Under the pieces are notes generated by a model that was not told where the DNA came from, made no database searches, and saw only the letters and a list, made by a program, of their open reading frames with translations. Positions 60,426 through 64,000 of a stretch of DNA of 64,000 nucleotides are shown piece after piece. The first letter of the stretch is position 1; each line of letters starts with the position of its first letter. Source of the DNA: Amaranthus tricolor (lineage: Eukaryota; Streptophyta; Magnoliopsida; Caryophyllales; Amaranthaceae); NCBI RefSeq assembly GCF_026212465.1, contig NC_080052.1, positions 11,404,166 to 11,468,165 of the forward strand, in the 5' to 3' direction. The position numbers were made by a program, and so were the translations under genes.

Positions 60426-60544
60426 GGGGTGCAACACGAGGACTTCCCAGGAGGTCACCCATCCTAGTACTACTCTCGCCCAAGCACGCTTAACTGCGGA
60501 GTTCTGATGGGATCCGGTGCATTAGTGCTGGTATGATCGCACCC
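60426..60544 (-). rRNA. 5S rRNA gene, copy 90
   Basis: Consensus U52 gene. T-run T12. Tracts A10/A9; relic at 60772-60868. Confidence 0.97.
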
Positions 60545-61101
60545 GTTCATTCACCGTAACAATTTGTATACATGCGCATTGCCGACCAAAAAAAAAACCC
60601 AGAGCATTCCAAAGCTCGTAAACTCGCAACCGAGACCCCTCTTTCGAGCCTTCTTCTTCCCAAATACTGTTTTTCACCCTCCCGGTATTGTCCCATTCCC
60701 AAAAGAGTCCGCCGTCTGTAAAAGCAAGGTGAACTCGCAACAAAAAAAAAGACAAAATGTTTATGAAATCCGCGCAACACTTGGAAATCAAGAGGCCATC
60801 CATGCCAGGCACGCTTCCGCGGGGAGTTCCGACGGGTCCGGTGCAATTTCCGCTTACACGAACGCACCGATGCACGCCTCTTTCGAACAATTCGTTCGTA
60901 TGCGCATCGACCCGCGTCAACGGGTCCTTACCTTCGAGTGCCCGTAAATTCGAGGTCGGGACCCGGTTGCGAGTTATATTTTTATAAATAAAATTACTTC
61001 CAAAGAGTATATTACTATAATCACCGAAATGCCTTTTGCTCAAGTGGAGCGGAAAGAATTCGCAAATGAAAACGATAAAAAAAAAAAAAAGAAGGGAAAA
61101 A

Positions 61102-61220
61102 GGGGTGCAACACGAGGACTTCCCAGGAGGTCACCCATCCTAGTACTACTCTCGCCCAAGCACGCTTAACTGCGGAGTTCTGATGGGATCCGGTGCATTA
61201 GTGCTGGTATGATCGCACCC
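61102..61220 (-). rRNA. 5S rRNA gene, copy 91
   Basis: Consensus U52 gene. T-run T14. Tracts A10/A9; relic at 61448-61544. Confidence 0.97.
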
Positions 61221-61777
61221 GTTCATTCACCGTAACAATTTGTATACATGCGCATTGCCGACCAAAAAAAAAACCCAGAGCATTCCAAAGCTCGTAAACT
61301 CGCAACCGAGACCCCTCTTTCGAGCCTTCTTCTTCCCAAATACTGTTTTTCACCCTCCCGGTATTGTCCCATTCCCAAAAGAGTCCGCCGTCTGTAAAAG
61401 CAAGGTGAACTCGCAACAAAAAAAAAGACAAAATGTTTATGAAATCCGCGCAACACTTGGAAATCAAGAGGCCATCCATGCCAGGCACGCTTCCGCGGGG
61501 AGTTCCGACGGGTCCGGTGCAATTTCCGCTTACACGAACGCACCGATGCACGCCTCTTTCGAACAATTCGTTCGTATGCGCATCGACCCGCGTCAACGGG
61601 TCCTTACCTTCGAGTGCCCGTAAATTCGAGGTCGGGACCCGGTTGCGAGTTATATTTTTATAAATAAAATTACTTCCAAAGAGTATATTACTATAATCAC
61701 CGAAATGCCTTTTGCTCAAGTGGAGCGGAAAGAATTCGCAAATGAAAACGATAAAAAAAAAAAAAAGAAGGGAAAAA

Positions 61778-61896
61778 GGGGTGCAACACGAGGACTTCCC
61801 AGGAGGTCACCCATCCTAGTACTACTCTCGCCCAAGCACGCTTAACTGCGGAGTTCTGATGGGATCCGGTGCATTAGTGCTGGTATGATCGCACCC
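61778..61896 (-). rRNA. 5S rRNA gene, copy 92
   Basis: Consensus U52 gene. T-run T14. Tracts A9/A8; relic at 62122-62218; site L is G. Confidence 0.97.
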
Positions 61897-62449
61897 GTTC
61901 ATTCACCGTAACAATTTGTATACATGCGCATTGCCGACCAAAAAAAAACCCAGAGCATTCCAAAGCTCGTAAACTCGCAACCGAGACCCCTCTTTCGAGC
62001 CTTCTTCTTCCCAAATACTGTTTTTCACCCTCCCGGTATTGTCCCATTCCCAAAAGAGTCCGCCGTCTGTAAAAGCAAGGTGAACTCGCAACAAAAAAAA
62101 GACAAAATGTTTATGAAATCCGCGCAACACTTGGAAATCAAGAGGCCATCCATGCCAGGCACGCTTCCGCGGGGAGTTCCGACGGGTCCGGTGCAATTTC
62201 CGCTTACACGAACGCACCGATGCACGCCTCTTTCGAACAATTCGTTCGTATGCGCATCGACCCGCGTCAACGGGTCCTTACCTTCGAGTGCCCGTAAATT
62301 CGAGGTCGGGACCCGGTTGCGAGTTATATTTTTATAAATAAAATTACTTCCAAAGAGTATATTACTATAATCACCGAAATGCCTTTTGCTCAAGTGGAGC
62401 GGAAAGAATTCGCAAATGAAAACGATAAAAAAAAAAAAGAAGGGAAAAA

Positions 62450-62568
62450 GGGGTGCAACACGAGGACTTCCCAGGAGGTCACCCATCCTAGTACTACTCT
62501 CGCCCAAGCACGCTTAACTGCGGAGTTCTGATGGGATCCGGTGCATTAGTGCTGGTATGATCGCACCC
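62450..62568 (-). rRNA. 5S rRNA gene, copy 93
   Basis: Consensus U52 gene. T-run T12. Tracts A10/A9; relic at 62796-62892; site L is G. Confidence 0.97.
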
Positions 62569-63124
62569 GTTCATTCACCGTAACAATTTGTATACATGCG
62601 CATTGCCGACCAAAAAAAAAACCCAGAGCATTCCAAAGCTCGTAAACTCGCAACCGAGACCCCTCTTTCGAGCCTTCTTCTTCCCAAATACTGTTTTTCA
62701 CCCTCCCGGTATTGTCCCATTCCCAAAAGAGTCCGCCGTCTGTAAAAGCAAGGTGAACTCGCAACAAAAAAAAAGACAAAATGTTTATGAAATCCGCGCA
62801 ACACTTGGAAATCAAGAGGCCATCCATGCCAGGCACGCTTCCGCGGGGAGTTCCGACGGGTCCGGTGCAATTTCCGCTTACACGAACGCACCGATGCACG
62901 CCTCTTTCGAACAATTCGTTCGTATGCGCATCGACCCGCGTCAACGGGTCCTTACCTTCGAGTGCCCGTAAATTCGAGGTCGGGACCCGGTTGCGAGTTA
63001 TATTTTTATAAATAAAATTACTTCCAAAGAGTATATTACTATAATCACCGAAATGCCTTTTGCTCAAGTGGAGCGGAAAGAATTCGCAAATGAAAACGAT
63101 AAAAAAAAAAAAAGAAGGGAAAAA

Positions 63125-63243
63125 GGGGTGCAACACGAGGACTTCCCAGGAGGTCACCCATCCTAGTACTACTCTCGCCCAAGCACGCTTAACTGCGGAG
63201 TTCTGATGGGATCCGGTGCATTAGTGCTGGTATGATCGCACCC
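63125..63243 (-). rRNA. 5S rRNA gene, copy 94
   Basis: Consensus U52 gene. T-run T13. Tracts A9/A8; relic at 63469-63565; site L is A. One private change just left of the relic (AGAAAGG for AGCAAGG). Confidence 0.97.
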
Positions 63244-63796
63244 GTTCATTCACCGTAACAATTTGTATACATGCGCATTGCCGACCAAAAAAAAACCCAG
63301 AGCATTCCAAAGCTCGTAAACTCGCAACCGAGACCCCTCTTTCGAGCCTTCTTCTTCCCAAATACTGTTTTTCACCCTCCCGGTATTGTCCCATTCCCAA
63401 AAGAGTCCGCCGTCTGTAAAAGAAAGGTGAACTCGCAACAAAAAAAAGACAAAATGTTTATGAAATCCGCGCAACACTTGGAAATCAAGAGGCCATCCAT
63501 GCCAGGCACGCTTCCGCGGGGAGTTCCGACGGGTCCGGTGCAATTTCCGCTTACACGAACGCACCGATGCACGCCTCTTTCGAACAATTCGTTCGTATGC
63601 GCATCGACCCGCGTCAACGGGTCCTTACCTTCGAGTGCCCGTAAATTCGAGGTCGGGACCCGGTTGCGAGTTATATTTTTATAAATAAAATTACTTCCAA
63701 AGAGTATATTACTATAATCACCGAAATGCCTTTTGCTCAAGTGGAGCGAAAAGAATTCGCAAATGAAAACGATAAAAAAAAAAAAGAAGGGAAAAA

Positions 63797-63915
63797 GGGG
63801 TGCAACACGAGGACTTCCCAGGAGGTCACCCATCCTAGTACTACTCTCGCCCAAGCACGCTTAACTGCGGAGTTCTGATGGGATCCGGTGCATTAGTGCT
63901 GGTATGATCGCACCC
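63797..63915 (-). rRNA. 5S rRNA gene, copy 95 (last complete copy)
   Basis: Consensus U52 gene. T-run T12. The promoter at 63916-63950 is complete and the first tract is A10, but the window ends before this unit's relic. Confidence 0.97.
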
Positions 63916-64000
63916 GTTCATTCACCGTAACAATTTGTATACATGCGCATTGCCGACCAAAAAAAAAACCCAGAGCATTCCAAAGCTCGTAAACTCGCAA
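63916..64000 (-). repeat. Partial promoter-side spacer of unit 95
   Basis: This holds the upstream promoter of gene 95 with TGTATA at -28 and the A10 tract, then stops at the window edge. The relic that should follow lies outside. Confidence 0.93.

Larger units (their letters stand above)
56380..61777 (-). repeat. Four-unit higher-order repeat (units 84-87 and 88-91)
   Basis: Each copy is exactly 2699 bp. Unit lengths are 673, 674, 676, 676 in both, A-runs are 13, 12, 14, 14 in both, and only the first unit of each has tracts A9/A8. A third copy appears to start at unit 92 and breaks down by unit 94. Confidence 0.83.
1..64000 (-). repeat. Plant 5S rDNA tandem array, 95 genes, head-to-tail
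   Basis: The same roughly 674-bp unit repeats from end to end with very few base differences per unit. Every unit carries one intact 5S rRNA gene on the minus strand. Unit lengths run from 670 to 676 bp, and nearly all of that variation comes from one A-run (T-run in gene sense) plus two short A-tracts. Plants usually keep 5S genes in separate arrays like this one, transcribed by RNA polymerase III. Nothing interrupts the array: no 35S rDNA, retroelement or inverted unit. Neither array edge is in the window, so the real array is longer. Confidence 0.98.

Noticed and set aside
59848..60483. Minus-strand frames of 193-211 codons in units with the longer second A-tract
   Set aside because: They arise when one extra A joins two chance frames. 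The encoded sequence is the relic 5S and poly-T region read as protein, with runs of phenylalanine from the T-run.
1..64000. Cassandra-type element (retroelement carrying 5S promoter sequence)
   Set aside because: There are no terminal repeats, primer-binding site, polypurine tract or target duplications, and the 5S gene is complete with terminator in a regular tandem array.
1..64000. CRISPR array or bacterial origin
   Set aside because: Units are hundreds of bases long and contain a complete eukaryotic 5S gene with TFIIIA boxes and T-run terminators; there are no short repeats with unique spacers.
1..64000. Centromeric or subtelomeric satellite without genes
   Set aside because: The 119-bp core matches plant 5S rRNA throughout; the higher-order repeat structure alone does not make it a satellite.
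1..64000. Linkage to 35S rDNA or other Pol III genes such as tRNA or U6
   Set aside because: No 18S, 5.8S or 25S segments, and no tRNA A/B boxes or U6-type elements outside the 5S gene and its relic.
1..64000. Unit length as four nucleosomes (674/4 = 168.5 bp)
   Set aside because: Numerically suggestive, but the sequence shows no matching internal periodicity other than the 337-bp half-unit, which has a clear origin by gene duplication.

Overview
The whole window is one uninterrupted tandem array of plant 5S ribosomal DNA. It holds 95 complete 5S rRNA genes of 119 bp, all transcribed leftward (minus strand), spaced 670-676 bp apart (mean about 674 bp). A partial spacer lies at each end (1-427 and 63916-64000). 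There are no protein genes, tRNAs, 35S rDNA, transposons or single-copy DNA. The rRNA has the angiosperm 5S layout: GGGTGCGATC at the 5' end, GGATCC at nt 30-35, the A-box/IE/C-box internal promoter and a GCACCCC end followed by T-runs. I read it as nuclear 5S rDNA of a flowering plant; the species cannot be told from the sequence alone.

Each unit, read in gene sense, has four parts: (i) an upstream element with a TATA-like TGTATA at -28 to -23 and C at -1; (ii) the 5S gene; (iii) a T5 terminator followed 7 bp later by a long T-run of 10-16; (iv) a spacer of about 555 bp. The most striking observation is that the spacer contains a second, decayed 5S gene in the same orientation (772-868 in the first full unit). 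It has its own decayed upstream region. The spacer around it can be aligned to the spacer of the intact gene at a nearly constant offset of 323-326 bp. The 674-bp unit is therefore an old head-to-tail dimer of roughly 337-bp units in which one gene died and the composite was then amplified.

The array has three domains. Units 1-45 (to about 30.2-30.6 kb) mix two gene alleles, U52 and C52, and two relic alleles, with or without an EcoRI site. They show segmental duplications of three and seven units. Units 45-69 switch to a new spacer haplotype with only U52 genes, and begin with a three-unit higher-order repeat (31441-37503) carrying odd 5S variants. Units 70-94 show a strict two-unit alternation (46933-56379) and then a four-unit repeat (56380-61777). 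These layers suggest repeated local unequal exchange or block duplication at changing period.

Numbering: gene copies are 1-95 from left to right; unit n is gene n plus the spacer on its right (its promoter side). 'Relic' is the decayed 5S in that spacer. 'T-run' is the long run behind the gene's 3' end. 'Tracts A9/A8' are the two short A-runs in the plus strand, one at about -44 to -36 and one just left of the relic; A9/A8 is the basal state unless stated. 'Site L' is the last G or A of GCG(G/A)AAAG before the EcoRI site near the T-run.
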